64,000 nt of DNA from Symsagittifera roscoffensis (GCF_963678635.1 NW_026971364.1:1-64000), one strand, 5' to 3'; positions 44,418 to 55,393 are shown, counted from the first letter of the stretch. A program made the numbers and translations. The notes: a model not told the origin generated them from the sequence alone.

Positions 44418-45716
44418 GTGAACCTGCAGCAACCACCATTGGGGACATCGCATCTGATACTGGGGGATAGCTTGGTCAGAGTACTCTCGAACTTGATGGC
44501 CTTCGGAGGAGCGACGGTGATGGCCTTCGGAGGAGCGACGAAGAACGAGGGAAACGAAGTCGTAGAGGAAGGAACAAATACACCACTAGACCTGGATCCA
44601 AACAAGGTGATCGGAATAGACGGTGAAATCTTACCCTACGCAGAAGAAGATTGGCAGGATCCCGAACAGATGAAGGTTTCCAAGAACTTGGAACCTGATC
44701 TTCCGTTCACGATACAGACTCGGCAGAACGCCGGGAAAAGACTCAAAAGGAAACATAACCCTTACGTTGACGACTTTGTGGTAGACAGGATAGATCTGAA
44801 AAAGATAGTGGAAGAAATGGTGGGTCTAGAAGGCATATTATTCTCACAGGACATCGACATAGTAGATGATCACGACCAGGAATGGATCGAGGACCGGTCG
44901 AAACCCAAAGTAGAAATCGACGACGAGCAATTGGAGTCCTCCGAAAGAGATCTCACAAATCTGCCAGTCTTGGAGTGGCTGAACGAAATGACATCAGACC
45001 ATAAAGAGACCAGTGTCACGATTCAAGACGTAGATCGTGAAAGCATGAAATACATCAAGACCGAACGAGATGATCGTTCCAGGGCTGCCCAGGAAGTTCA
45101 ACTACTCATTCCGGCTTCTAACCTCGACTTGATATCCGGTATGCAATCGACGGGGACATCGATGGATATTTTTGTCCGGGGAGTGGGGGTAAGACTTACC
45201 CACACCGAAAAGTTGATAGTAAAAAAATTAAGAATAGCAAGAGAGACAGGAGACCTAGAAGCAGAAACAGGCCAGGAACCTAAGAAAAGTGACTTAGGGA
45301 GGGTAGTTGAGTCATATTTTAACTTACCAAATGAGTATCCAAGTAACATAATATTAACAGATAGTGACATCATACTCACAAATAGAACATGGGCGATAGC
45401 AATCACAGCAGACATGAGTTTTAGGACAGCGTTAGCGGCAGGTAGACAGAGTGACTTGTCGAATGAGCCTGGGTTGGGAAGTTCTAGGACTTACCAACCA
45501 GGTGAAGTGCCTATGCCCTCCAAGCCCAAACCTGGGCTGACGAGAATGCATCGGGAGATGAACAGCGAGGCTGCCTCGTCTGGTTCACCTCTGAGAACAG
45601 CTGTGCCACCAAAGAGGGCGAAAGTAGAACAAGGGGTTCAAACAAACGAACCAGGCAAGACTTGGATGGAGTGGAAGACGAACTGGAAAGGACGAGAAAG
45701 GAGCTGGATGAGATGA
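44418..45716 (+). pseudogene. Fused frame: SGNH start joined to integrase linker and macro-like N-half (duplication junction)
   Basis: This 432-codon frame is created by the tandem duplication. It starts in the SGNH hydrolase block I (ILGDSLVRVL, about residues 13-22) and block II (AFGGAT), then switches at 44539 into the acidic integrase linker (NEGNEVVEEG), and runs in one frame through VRGVGVRLTHTEKL into the macro-like ADMSFRTALAAG and the Pro-rich text. It shows directly that the macro-like module lies in the same frame as the integrase C-terminus. The fusion itself is not ancestral. Confidence 0.75.
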
Positions 45717-45985
45717 CTAAGGCCATGCTCATCACGGAAGAAGATAGAGATATGTGGAAGAGATTGTTCAAAGACTGCAGCAGAAAACAAAGCGAAGAGA
45801 TTGAACGCTTGAGGCGGGATTACAAAGAGCGGTTGGCGTTGACAACAGCCGCGGAGAAGGTGATACCGCCAAGGAGTGTTCCTCGTGGGCAGTTCGATGG
45901 AATTCTTGACGCCCCGAGAAATGAGTCAGACAACGGAAACACGACTCCCGACAGCAACAGGTCGAGTGACAATCCCGGACCCTAG
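45662..45985 (+). pseudogene. Coiled-coil segment of second coding region, duplicate 2
   Basis: This is the second copy of the coiled coil (DGVEDELERTRKELDEMTKAM and on for about 60 residues) with the same polar tail and the same TAG. It leads toward the intact-length SGNH region at 46140 after about 150 bases with stops in all frames. Confidence 0.6.
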
Positions 45986-46139
45986 TGACACCTTGGGTGA
46001 ACCAGTCGTGGAACAGACAGTGAAAAGGCTGATAGAGACAGCTGGACGACTAGTCGCCAACTAGAATGCACAAGGTTCCGGGGTGACTGCACCCTATGGA
46101 ACAATCGACGATGCGGGTAGAGTACGGCTCTTATGAAGA

Positions 46140-46922
46140 GTGATGACCAGAGAGGAAGCTGGCGACACTACGCCAACAATGGGGAGCTCTAGGGCCCCAG
46201 AGAGAAAAATACGGAAGATGCCAGCGAAGAAAGTGTCTCGAGTAATAGACAAGCAAAAGAATAATCAGTTGAGATATAACTTCACGGGAGTCCCGGAGAC
46301 AGATCCGAGAGCTTGCTTCAATCGAGCGACTTGGAACCCGGCAGTGAACCTGCAGCAACCACCATTGGGGACATCGCATCTGATACTGGGGGATAGCTTG
46401 GTCAGAGTACTCTCGAACTTGATGGCCTTCGGAGGAGCGACGGTGATGGCCTTCGGAGGAGCGACGACAGCCCAGTTGTATCGGATGGTGTAACTAATGA
46501 ATCCAGGGAGGATCCCCAATGTGATGGTCACGGTTGGAACGAATAACATCTGGAGAAGTTCGGATGAGGATGAAGCACTATGGGAAACAATGATGGTGTG
46601 CTTGTTCACTACTCTCTGGCAGAAGTTCAACTGCGCGGTACTGACCGTTTGCACTGTGCCAATGAATGCAAGGAACTTGACAGCAGCACGGAGAAGGCAC
46701 AACGAAGGAGTAGTCAGGTTGAATAATAACTTGAGAAACCTCGCAAGCCGGAACGCCGGAAGGATGATCCTCATGGACATCGAACATGAGTTAAGAGCTA
46801 TGGATCAGGCCAGGCTAACCACGGACGGCATCCACTTCGACAGTATGGAAGGACAGGCTTGGCTGAACAGAGTCTTCCAAGAGCGGTTGGATGAGTTAGA
46901 AATCCAACTCTTCGACACATGA
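46140..46922 (+). pseudogene. SGNH/GDSL-type hydrolase domain of element B
   Basis: Four hallmark blocks occur in order. Block I is LILGDSL (GDS at 46389-46397). Block II is AFGGAT (Gly, near 46430-46460, tandemly doubled). Block III is GTNN (46536-46547). Block V is DGIHF (Asp 46824-46826, His 46833-46835). This is the Ser-Gly-Asn-His esterase/lipase fold, whose members hydrolyse ester bonds of lipids or acyl sugars. An in-frame TAA at 46491-46493 separates blocks II and III (element A has AAA), and a TGA at 46920 ends it. Esterase domains are known in some LINEs; here the domain lies after pol in an LTR element, in the env position. Confidence 0.75.
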
Positions 46923-48580
46923 GTGCTAAAGGAGGAAGGAACATCGAACGAAACGGTGATTACCACCTTTGTGCCTCCTGCCCTGGAAACACGCTTGGGG
47001 ACGGTCCCGGCCGTCACGAACTACAGACAGCAGAGCTCCAGCGAACCAGGTCAACGAACAGACGTTCAAGCTCGATTGGGAGAAACGCTGGTGAGAAGTA
47101 CCATTAATCCTAAAAGAAGACTGGGGCCTGTCAACCCGAGGGAAGAAACAGCTAGTACGTCTAGATCAGACACGAGATCGGAGACGACAAGTACCAATCG
47201 AGAGGAGAGACGCCCGTATAGAGGCTCGTTAATGTGGTCAAGGCCCATACCATCTCCCTGGCATGTGTATAAGAACGAACTAACGAGACTGGATCTCCAG
47301 AAGGTGAGCTTCATCGAGGATGCCTGGAGGATGCTGAATGGAGCGAGGCTGTCCGTCAGTAGACTGTATTCGGTGATTGCCGCTGGCATAAACTTCAGCT
47401 CCACGACGGCCTTGAGGTTTGCTGACCTAGAGGGACTGCCCTTTTATAACACGATGGGGCCAGTGAACGCGAGACCATTGCAAGACGTGATTTTGAATCA
47501 CGATGAGAGGAATAGAGAAGAGAGACAGTGAATATTTTTGACAGCGAGGGCGCCGATTGGACAACATGTGAAGATGTTCAGGCAGCTGACGACATCCCCT
47601 TTTCATGTAAAAGAAAGAATATACCCGAAACAAATGAGTCAAGAAGGTGACGTCCAAAGATACGGCGGACTGAAAGCGATAAAGAAAGATGAGAACATCT
47701 TTGCCGCGTAGGACAAAGCAGAAACAAAGAATGCCAAGATTATGATAGTAGCGAAGTCAGAGTCCGTGTACACTTCCAAGTCTCTGTTTTGGCCCGACGT
47801 CATAATGTTGGCGGGGGTCGATCTGGACCTACTGCAATCCGTATCTCTGGCTATAGGGGTACACAGACAATCGGACATGAACCCGATCACGATCGTGTTT
47901 GCTGGTATTAATGACCATCTGCACAGTTGAGGTTTTCTGAGCGATTCAGAGATCCTACAACGGCAGAAAATGCTGTGTGGCCAGCAATAAAGGATATCCT
48001 TGAGTCAATGGGTGAAGTGGTGGATGCGACGAAGGAGTGGTCGTTCACCAAGGTAACGCCGAGAGTAGTGTTCGCACTGTCTCCGGGGTATGCATATCTC
48101 CCGGATGGGTTGAAATTCGTGTATGCGATCTTGACCTTGCTTTCGGAAGGGAAGTATGATGTAATCATGTCGGCCCCAAATCGCATGATAGAGATGGAGA
48201 ACCTGAGACCACTCAGGGCTGAGCTACCTGCGGTGTGGTCGGATATCCCAAACGCGATGAGAGGATTAAAGGACCATGCGCTGCACATGTAAGTGTTGGA
48301 TGAGGTGCTGGGGTTGGAACTGTTCAATTTCAGTTGACAGCTCAAACTTTAACCTGGAATAGACGACGACCATCGAGTGGTCATAGCGATGTCGAATTAC
48401 TTGTGGTTCCGAGCAATGGAAGTGACAGCTGAAAAAGAGAAAAGGAAAAATTCCCAGGAGAATAGAGCTCATTTTGGAGGCGATGGTTTTGAGAACCAAA
48501 CCGGAGGCCAACCAATGGCTACACCTGAGTCCTCGAGTAGCGGCATTGGGTGCAGATGCTTTTGAGCAGGGCCCCGTAAA
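46923..48580 (+). pseudogene. Second coding region, element B: SGNH tail, WSRPIPSP segment and degenerate SGNH-like segment
   Basis: The frame 46923-47531 is in phase with the SGNH frame, separated only by the TGA. It carries a Ser/Thr/Arg-rich linker and a conserved MWSRPIPSPWHVYK segment near 47230. After stops at 47529 and 47709 the text continues with IMIVAKSESVYTSK (about 47742), DVIMLAGVDLDLLQ and VFAGINDHLH, then a TGA at 47928. Frame 47927-48292 follows, then stops at 48290 and beyond. Element A (59723-61003) has this region open, so B is the decayed copy. The GIND and preceding strands are collinear with SGNH blocks I-III. Confidence 0.6.
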
Positions 48581-48602
48581 GATCACGAAGATCCATGCCT
48601 AG

Positions 48603-50428
48603 TTGTTAAAGGAGGTGGACTTGGCGGGAAACGCTGAAGAAAAGACAGCTGAGTTTGTGAACAGAATGTGCCAGATTACCCTGGTAACCTTCTGGACCCA
48701 GGAAGTGAAGGGGGAAGAAGGTTTTGAACAAACAGATAGCATGCTGGAAGGGTTGAGAGCCGGATGGACCGCGTCCTTCTTGGCAAAAGTCTACCCGAAA
48801 GTCTCTCATTACTTGCAGTAGTAGAAGTATCAATTGTGGAACTACTAGCCTTGTTCGTGACGTTTGGAGCAGAGAGTTTCGTGAAAGGACCGGCAGTACT
48901 GCTCACCGAAGGAATTCAGAACCTGCGGTTAGATGGGCTTCTAATAATAATTGCGATTATTCACGGAAACTTGGGAGGACTAATGAAACTGACACGTTGT
49001 CCAGAGCAGATGAGAGAGAATGTGAGGAGATTCGACATGAAGAAAGCCACGGACTCGTGGAATAAGATAAGAGACTTGAGACACACCCTTATCCAGTACC
49101 TCTTACAACAAAATCGCTTTGAAACGGGAGAAGATGAGACTATCGAAAGAGAAGAGGATGTGAGACGACATGTTGCGGGCATGCCCCTACTGACCGATCT
49201 GTGCTTGGCTATGAGGACCGATCCCTCAGCGTTGTTCAGAGGAGCCACGGAGTTTGTGGCAGTAATCTATGGACCAGCAGTCACGTTTGCGTTTCCTGAT
49301 TTTAAAGTGGAGGCGTATAGGAGGCCGGTGCTGCACATGAACCTCATATCAGCAGTGGACGGTAGTTCGCTGAACTGGTGTGAGCAGCAGGCATTGAGGG
49401 AGCTCATGAGTGAAGATCTGTTGTTTGCGAAAATATCAGAGCCAGAAATGACGATCATCAACTTTGATGATCACTTCCGTGATCGTCTTGGAGAAGTAGA
49501 GAGAGGGCACATCGACGTGTTTCCGAAGCTCTGGAATCTGAGACCCTATGACAAAACGAATGATGAAATAACCAGAGTTTCTCTTCTCATGGCAGCATAT
49601 CACAACGTGAGAGAAGAGACGAAAGACTGGGGTGATTACAAGAAGCTGCCGGAAGAAATCCCTGAATTCCCTCTGATAAGAAGGATGTTGCTCGGAGCAG
49701 TCTCCGTGGTACAAACTCCTAGGTTGAGAGCATTTGAAACCAACGAGAGGAGAGAGGGGAAGTTCGTGGGAACGATGGATACATACTTTGTGGGAAGGAA
49801 TGCCGCCGTGTTACAGTATACACAATTTGCCTACACGGATCAAGCAACGAGAAGGCGAATAAGCAATGCCGCGACTCCCAAGCCCGAAGGATTCGATAAG
49901 GAATGGGCGGGATTAGGCTTGGCACCTATGAAGATGAGAGGCAGGACCGAACTGTCTGAGGCCTACTTGATCCTGACCAGTGTGAAACCGGAGTTGACGG
50001 TAGGAGGAACGCTGCGGACGAGAGTCTTCCTAGCACCCTTCGGCTGTGAGGAATTCAAAGTGATCCATGGGGAAGAGGAAGATGAATCGGCTGGCACACT
50101 GATTATACCGAAATTTCCGGAAGGGGCCGATGCTGAGAAACAAAGACCCTCAGGCTCGAAGAAGGATACGTCGGAAGGAGGTGATGGGCAAGGGGGAAGC
50201 CATCAAACGGGAGAACCCATGCAACAAGATGCGAATCAAGCTGGTGGGGAAGACGACAGGTCATCGACAGGAGGAGTATCCAGCCTGGATTTCAATTTCC
50301 TCAGTTATTTTGAAAATAAGCAGATACGTTGGAGGCGACCGAGCCAGCAGATGAAGGCACTTCGACACTGGAGCCTCCGTCAGCATTTACAGAAATGCAA
50401 GGGAATTTGCCGGAGAGCAGCTCTCTAG
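48603..50428 (+). pseudogene. Second coding region, element B: unknown domain with hydrophobic stretch
   Basis: Frames 48603-48821 and 48764-50428 (554 codons) together match element A 61000-62900. A loss of bases in the KEFLQ region near 48818-48825 shifts the frame. Near 48830-48970 there is a hydrophobic run (VEVSIVELLALFVTFGAE, then GLLIIIAIIHGNLGGL) that might be a membrane or core helix pair. Beyond it the text is mixed alpha/beta with conserved NFDDHFRDR and MDTYFVGRNAAVLQYT, and ends in a polar Gly/Gln-rich tail. I recognise no family. Confidence 0.55.
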
Positions 50429-52277
50429 GCAACTCGAAAAATAACGAACAAAGACTCCTCATGGAATCACCAAGGAGAAGAAGAATAGAAGGTTCTGCAA
50501 GAGTACCTTTCTTGGGAACGTTGCCCGAGGACGAGTGGAAAGTACATCACCGAGACCATGAAAGTAGGACGGGATGTAGATTGGAAAGAGTGGCGTTCAT
50601 GGAAGAAGTCTGGACAGTGGTTCAGAGCTATAGGACCCGGTCCATTTTGAAAGTAGGTCTAAATCGACCACTGATGCGGGAAGTCCTTGACAAAGTTGAT
50701 GAGTGTGAAGGGAGATTGAGTGAGTTGTTGATTGACTCAGCCACTGATGGAGGTGAAGCGAACTCTCCCATCAAAATGACACCGCAGGATGATAGAGGAG
50801 AGGTAGTATATCTGTCAAGAACCAGGAAGGGAACAATGCGATCGAAATTGGTGATTGACAACCGAGGAGAGTAGGAAAGACGAAGGTGGATTCAGAGATA
50901 TCGGTAATAGCCGTCAATTCAGCGAAGAGAAAACGAGTCGAAGAGGTCATGGATTTGGGACAAGGTGATTATCAATTGCCTGCAACGGACAAGATGTTAA
51001 CTGATGTAGCGATGGTGCCACTCATTCTCATGGCGGGGATAAGGTTAACAGGTTACAAATCCAAAAGGAGTGACCGCACTGTGACTGGAGCAACCTTGGA
51101 AATGGAAATAATCAGCCAATGTGGTAAAAACACAATGGAAGACTTTAAACCATCTCCCATGAACCACGGAAAAGGAAGTGTCGCAGGACAACTAGTACCA
51201 GTGGAGTATAACCGACTGACAGTGTCAGATAGTGTGTCGATAGATGAACGCGCCGGTGGATACATGGAGATGTTGGAGAACCGAAACTCGGCTAGAGGGT
51301 ACGTTATGGCTCTGGAAGACAAGGGTGCCATGGAGAGTTATCTGGAGACAACGTTGCTAGGCACCACCCTCAAGCAGAAAGCGTACGGGACTTTAGCGTC
51401 GTCTGAGATGCAGGCAGAAGCGATGGAGCAATTGGTGAGCCTTCAATGGAAAGCAGTGGTATTACGGTACTTCGAAGAAGAGATGAGGACTGCGCCACGA
51501 GTACACGCTCTCATGGCGGTACCTTACGTGAGAACCGAATTACAACTGAGGTGTGCCTGGTGCATGATGGGATTGACTCGTGAAGAATATGATTCAGAAG
51601 AAAGGAAGAGGTCAAAAGAAGAGAAGGTTTTCCTTATGACGAATCTGAAGGATCTGATAATCCAAGAGGGAGCAGCGGTAGCGTGCGCGAAGCGGAGAGA
51701 CGCTCTCTGTTTCATCAGATTCATGATAAAGCAGATTTCAGTATTTGCATTGAACAACTGTGTCAAGATGCTCAGGGAGGGCGATGAACGAGCAAAAGCC
51801 TTACTCTTGCTAGCACTGCTGGATATGCATCAAAGCAAGCCGATGAGGGTGAACATGAAAGAACCTGATGAGTTAGAGCCCATGAGAAGAATAGACGAAA
51901 TCAGGAGATTCTCAAACACAGAACTGAGTCTCACTAAAGAATATATGGGGGTATTGCTGAAATCCAGTGAATACTGTGGACCGATCAGGAAGAAGTCATA
52001 CAGCTACGTGTCCGGAGTCATAGGGATAGCGTACAACCCTTTCCTGAGTGAGGACATTCGTGATTGCTTCTTTGATTACGAGCAGGCAGTGTTGCTAAGA
52101 TTCTGGACGTCGAGAATTGTAAGGATTAAGAGCGCTACTAATCCGCAGACCAAGTTAGGACTGGTCTTGGAAGAAGAAGTGACTCCACCTTCCGTACCAA
52201 AATCCGACAGAAGAGTGGAGTTTGGGTTGGGATTCTCAGATGAATTGCTGAGAACGAGCTTGATGGTAGTATGGTAA
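50329..52277 (+). pseudogene. Second coding region, element B: large helical domain of unknown function
   Basis: Frames 50329-50874 and 50886-52277 are the continuation. A deletion of about 50 bases near 50863 removes a basic segment (KINEMKMKIG in element A) and introduces a stop. The 463-codon part starts at SEISVIAVNSAKRKR and is rich in Leu, Met and Glu helices with conserved Cys residues (CAWCMMG). It ends MVVW at TAA 52275-52277, directly followed in phase by the next open stretch, so that stop may be a point mutation. I recognise no family. Confidence 0.5.
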
Positions 52278-52280
52278 CTG

Positions 52281-53222
52281 ATGAGACCATCATGGCAGCC
52301 TAGTCCCAATGCCGATTCGATATTACGGGCGACACAAGATGTGCAGAGGATACTGAATGCAGACTGCAACCTGCGTGACCTGAACATCATATATAATGTG
52401 ATGATAACAGCCTCTAGGAGCAATGGGGGAGACAAAGTGGAATTGCCTGGCTGGGGACCAGAAGACTGGGTTAAACCTGGTAGCTGTCTGGCGGAAGTCT
52501 GTGGACTGGAAGGTCACGTTTGTGGAGGCCCAGATTGTGTGAAAACCCTAGAGAGACAACACAAGCAATTGACGATATTGTGCGGTAATGTCGTGATGAA
52601 AACAAGGACGGAAAAGGAACTGATCGCAGATTGCCATGGAGGAACCGAGAAGAATCTAGTGACTGCACTGTGATTCTACAGCATGTTTGGCTCTCTAGAG
52701 TCACTATTGAATCTAGAACATAGACATGAGATGGTCACAGCCATCAGTGTAGTAGTGTTCCCAGGAGTTTTGCAAACTGAGCAAAAGCACATAGGAAAAT
52801 GGAGGGAAGCGATCGAGGCGGAAATGAACATCAGACACAGTGAAACTTATTGTAGACCATCAGGTCCAAAAAATCTTATGAGTTGCTATTTAAGATGTTC
52901 TCAGCAGTTCCAGAGAGAATAAAGGAGGAGTTGGAATCGATATTGGGAAGGAAGTTCATGGGATACGTGATGGGAACTTCAGTGACTTTGAGAGACAGAA
53001 ACAGAGAGGATCAACTTTGACAGATTACAATACAGTAGACGAGAATGATGAAGTCCACCGAGTGATGATGGAAGTGGAATCGTTAGTGGAAGCTTCGGGA
53101 AAGCGTAATTGGAGGAGCATCATGTTGACACATGACGAGTTTCCTTGCCACTGCTTGCTGCAGAGCTGGTGGTATCCCGAGCGTGGTAATCTGGTGTTGA
53201 TCTGGGATCTAGAGAGCTGTTC
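52281..53222 (+). pseudogene. Second coding region, element B: broken Cys-containing segment
   Basis: Frames 52281-52673 and 52683-52922 are in phase with the preceding frame, separated by TAA and TGA stops. The first has a cluster CGLEGHVCGGPDC that might bind a metal. An indel in the A-run near 52866 shifts the frame, and the text continues as a charged helix near 52915-53015 before a TGA. Frame 53017-53256 continues. No element A counterpart lies in this window, so the extent of decay cannot be judged. Confidence 0.45.
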
Positions 53223-53225
53223 TCC

Positions 53226-53894
53226 ATGGGTTTACCAGACTCATCACATCCCATAACAATAGTGATAGTGGGAGTTATGATGGTGATACGATGGCTGGAA
53301 GCTCATGTGATAGAGAACAATAGACAGGAAATGACAACGAGAGAACAGTTGCAGAAATTGGATTTTCTAAAAGATTTAGATCTTTTTTTTGGAACAATGT
53401 GCAAGATCCTAAACATCCCGATGGAAGTGAAAAAGATATGGGCAAGAAGACGATTGATGCCATGGTTCAGATCTAACATGACTGCATGGTTGTACGAGTA
53501 TGCCAAAAAGCATATGTCGAAGCACGGCAGAGTGTACAGTGGATATCAGCTGGACATTGGAGCAGGAGCCTTCAAGCGAGCTTTCGTGACTCATCGGAAT
53601 GCAGTGACCATCGCTGTGAAAAGAATTTCCAGGACAAGTGAACGTAGTGGAAAGGAGAAGGAGGAGATGTTGAAGGAAGATTTGGAGAGAAACGTGACTT
53701 TTTGTCTCCACAACAGCTTCTGCAGGAACAGAGAATCTAACGTAGATCCCCTACCTTGTTGTAAACAAAGGGTAGAAGAGCAGAAGTGTCGGAGGACTGC
53801 TTCCAACAGCGTCAGATTAGCTAAAGATGTGTTGCAAGACACAGAAACTGAAAGTGCAAAGTCAGTGTCACAGGAGGAGGAGATGGAACATTGA
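53226..53894 (+). CDS. Second coding region, element B: C-terminal part (222 codons), unknown function
   Basis: The open frame begins near a hydrophobic segment (ITIVIVGVMMVIRWLEAHV, about residues 10-28) that could be a single membrane helix or a buried core helix. It then has basic helices, a Cys-rich stretch (FCLHNSFCRNR, LPCCKQR) and an acidic tail ending EEEMEH at TGA 53892-53894. It looks like the end of the long post-pol reading frame, since non-coding sequence follows up to the 3' LTR. It shows neither a fusion peptide nor a furin site that would mark an envelope protein. The real frame probably starts further upstream. Confidence 0.45.
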   Translation: MGLPDSSHPITIVIVGVMMVIRWLEAHVIENNRQEMTTREQLQKLDFLKDLDLFFGTMCKILNIPMEVKKIWARRRLMPWFRSNMTAWLYEYAKKHMSKHGRVYSGYQLDIGAGAFKRAFVTHRNAVTIAVKRISRTSERSGKEKEEMLKEDLERNVTFCLHNSFCRNRESNVDPLPCCKQRVEEQKCRRTASNSVRLAKDVLQDTETESAKSVSQEEEMEH

Positions 53895-54644
53895 ATGATA
53901 GTCGAAGATGCAAAAAGAATGAAAATCAGAAGAATTTAGAAGTTTTAGAACTTCTAAACGACGAAAAAAGAAACAAAGAAGTGACGAAAAAGAAGAAGTA
54001 AAAACTCAGAATTGTTTTATGTGTGTGAAAAAACTCAATGTTGCATTTATAAATTTGCATTTTGATTTTAGTCAGTGGCTTTAGAGACACTTATTAGTTA
54101 TTTAGAAAGGCTTGCGTGAAGAGTATTTTTAAATATTCCAGCCTGCATGATTGTTTTTGATCAACTAGGATGATTGATCACTTTGTGGTGACATGAAGGA
54201 CTTGGATGATCTCTTGAAGAAGGAGGTTGTTTCATTGTGCTTTCTAACCACAGAGTTACTTAGTTTTAATATTCAGGACAATAACAAGCAAGATTTCCGA
54301 AGTGAAAAGCATAGTAGGATAATTTTAGCTTGTTGGTTGGCAGGACTGTCCTGCAAACCAACATCTTTTAAAATCTAGGAGAAAAAGTTTTAAATCAGGA
54401 TTTTGACTTTGGAAGTCAGAAAAGATGTTTTATCTTAAGTCATATCCTCAATATGCAGATAAGTGAAAAAATTGGAAGGCTATAGTGATGTAGTATGATG
54501 CCATTTATATGTCGCAGTGAGTCGATATGACGCGGATAAAAGTAATTTCGTGCATTTTGTAAATTCTGTTCGATGACACTGTACCAATTTTACGAACATT
54601 GCGAGATTCAATGGGGACATTGACCGGGCTGTCCGGGGAGTGTG
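53895..54644 (+). other. 3' non-coding region of element B with hairpin and polypurine tract
   Basis: This 750-bp stretch has no credible frame over 61 codons. A perfect 10-bp hairpin (TTTAGAAGTT-TTAG-AACTTCTAAA) lies at 53935-53958, about 40 bases after the stop codon. At the right end CCGGGGAG (54633-54640) is followed by TGTG and the LTR start; this is the expected place of the plus-strand primer polypurine tract. Confidence 0.65.
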
Positions 54645-55393
54645 TGACATTCGACCAGAATGGACAAAATGTAATCTCTGCAGTCTCGAGTTATTCTAGA
54701 AGCGAACCTTCCGAGTTAGTGATTTTGAAGGATTAGCAGTGTTATATTTTCTGCTATTTTTAAATTTTCAAAATATGACGTCATATTTCTGAGAAGCGTC
54801 AGAAACGGCCATTTTGGCGCAAAACCGAAGTAAAACACAACAACAACAGCAGTCGTTGCGACGAGAACAACAGAAAACTTAGAATCGGAATTAGAGACGA
54901 GCAGAAATAGCAGAGACCGTTCCGAGTTGCAACTATTGAGTCGCTACAATAGTTGATCTTTTAGCTTCCCTATTATGTTCTGAATCGAATTTAATTAACA
55001 TCTGAATTCATTTTGCTAGGATGAGAAGCTGGGAGTTCGGGAAAAGGGTTGATCCATCTTCGATGGAGATGCTGATTTTTATCTACTGAACAAAAAAAAT
55101 AATAATTCAATAAGTAGTAGTTGCCCTGTTTTTAGGAGTGACCTCATGGTCTGGGGATACTGAGACCCAGCCATGAGTTCACTAATTTTGCATGTAATTA
55201 GGGTAATTTGAGTGTTTTGACCGAAGCCGAAAGCAGTAACGTTTTTTGTCGACCCGATGTTAGAAAGACCACCAAAAGAACTGGCTTGGTAGAGACGGTT
55301 AAAAGCAGTTAAAGCTCTGTTTAGACGTTGGCCAGTCGTCTTAGGACCTAGCTTTGTTTTCCGTCGATATGTATCTTCCGGGCGAATGTTACA
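54645..55393 (+). repeat. 3' LTR of element B
   Basis: It begins TGACATTCG, ends GTTACA and is 749 bp long. It is collinear with 30943-31728 except for about 37 bases missing near 54745-54760 and scattered substitutions. The LTR stem-loop is kept near 54930-54955. It is followed immediately by the AAGAG target duplication. Confidence 0.85.

Larger units (their letters stand above)
42614..46463. repeat. Internal tandem duplication in element B, unit ~1925 bp
   Basis: The block from about 42614 to 44538 recurs at 44539-46463 with an offset of 1925 bases and about ten differences. The central junction joins GGAGCGACG of the SGNH block II region to AAGAACGAGG of the integrase linker. As a result the first copy of the SGNH gene is cut after AFGGAT and a fused frame (44418-45716) arises. 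A smaller 24-base duplication (LMAFGGAT-VMAFGGAT) sits at each right end. Confidence 0.9.
30943..55393 (+). mobile_element. Inner giant Ty3/gypsy-like element B, 24,451 bp, both LTRs
   Basis: It is bounded by LTRs 30943-31728 and 54645-55393 and flanked by a 5-bp duplication. The order is leader, gag, protease, RT, RNase H, integrase, macro-like module, then a second long coding region with coiled coil, SGNH hydrolase and unknown parts, then a 3' non-coding stretch and a polypurine tract. A 1.92-kb internal tandem duplication (42614-46463) inflates its length; without it B would be about 22.5 kb. The two LTRs share a layout but differ by several percent and a ~37-bp deletion, so the insertion is not recent. 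B is dead: stops in gag and protease, an RT deletion and a broken integrase. Confidence 0.88.

Noticed and set aside
53226-53894. Retroviral envelope glycoprotein in the last open frame
   Set aside because: There is no signal peptide, furin-like site, fusion peptide or CX6CC pattern. One hydrophobic stretch near the N-terminus is not enough.
30943-55393. Three tandem elements sharing LTRs
   Set aside because: Element A stops at 30942 and resumes at 55394 at the same pol codon with a 5-bp duplication. Nesting explains all junctions with a single insertion event.
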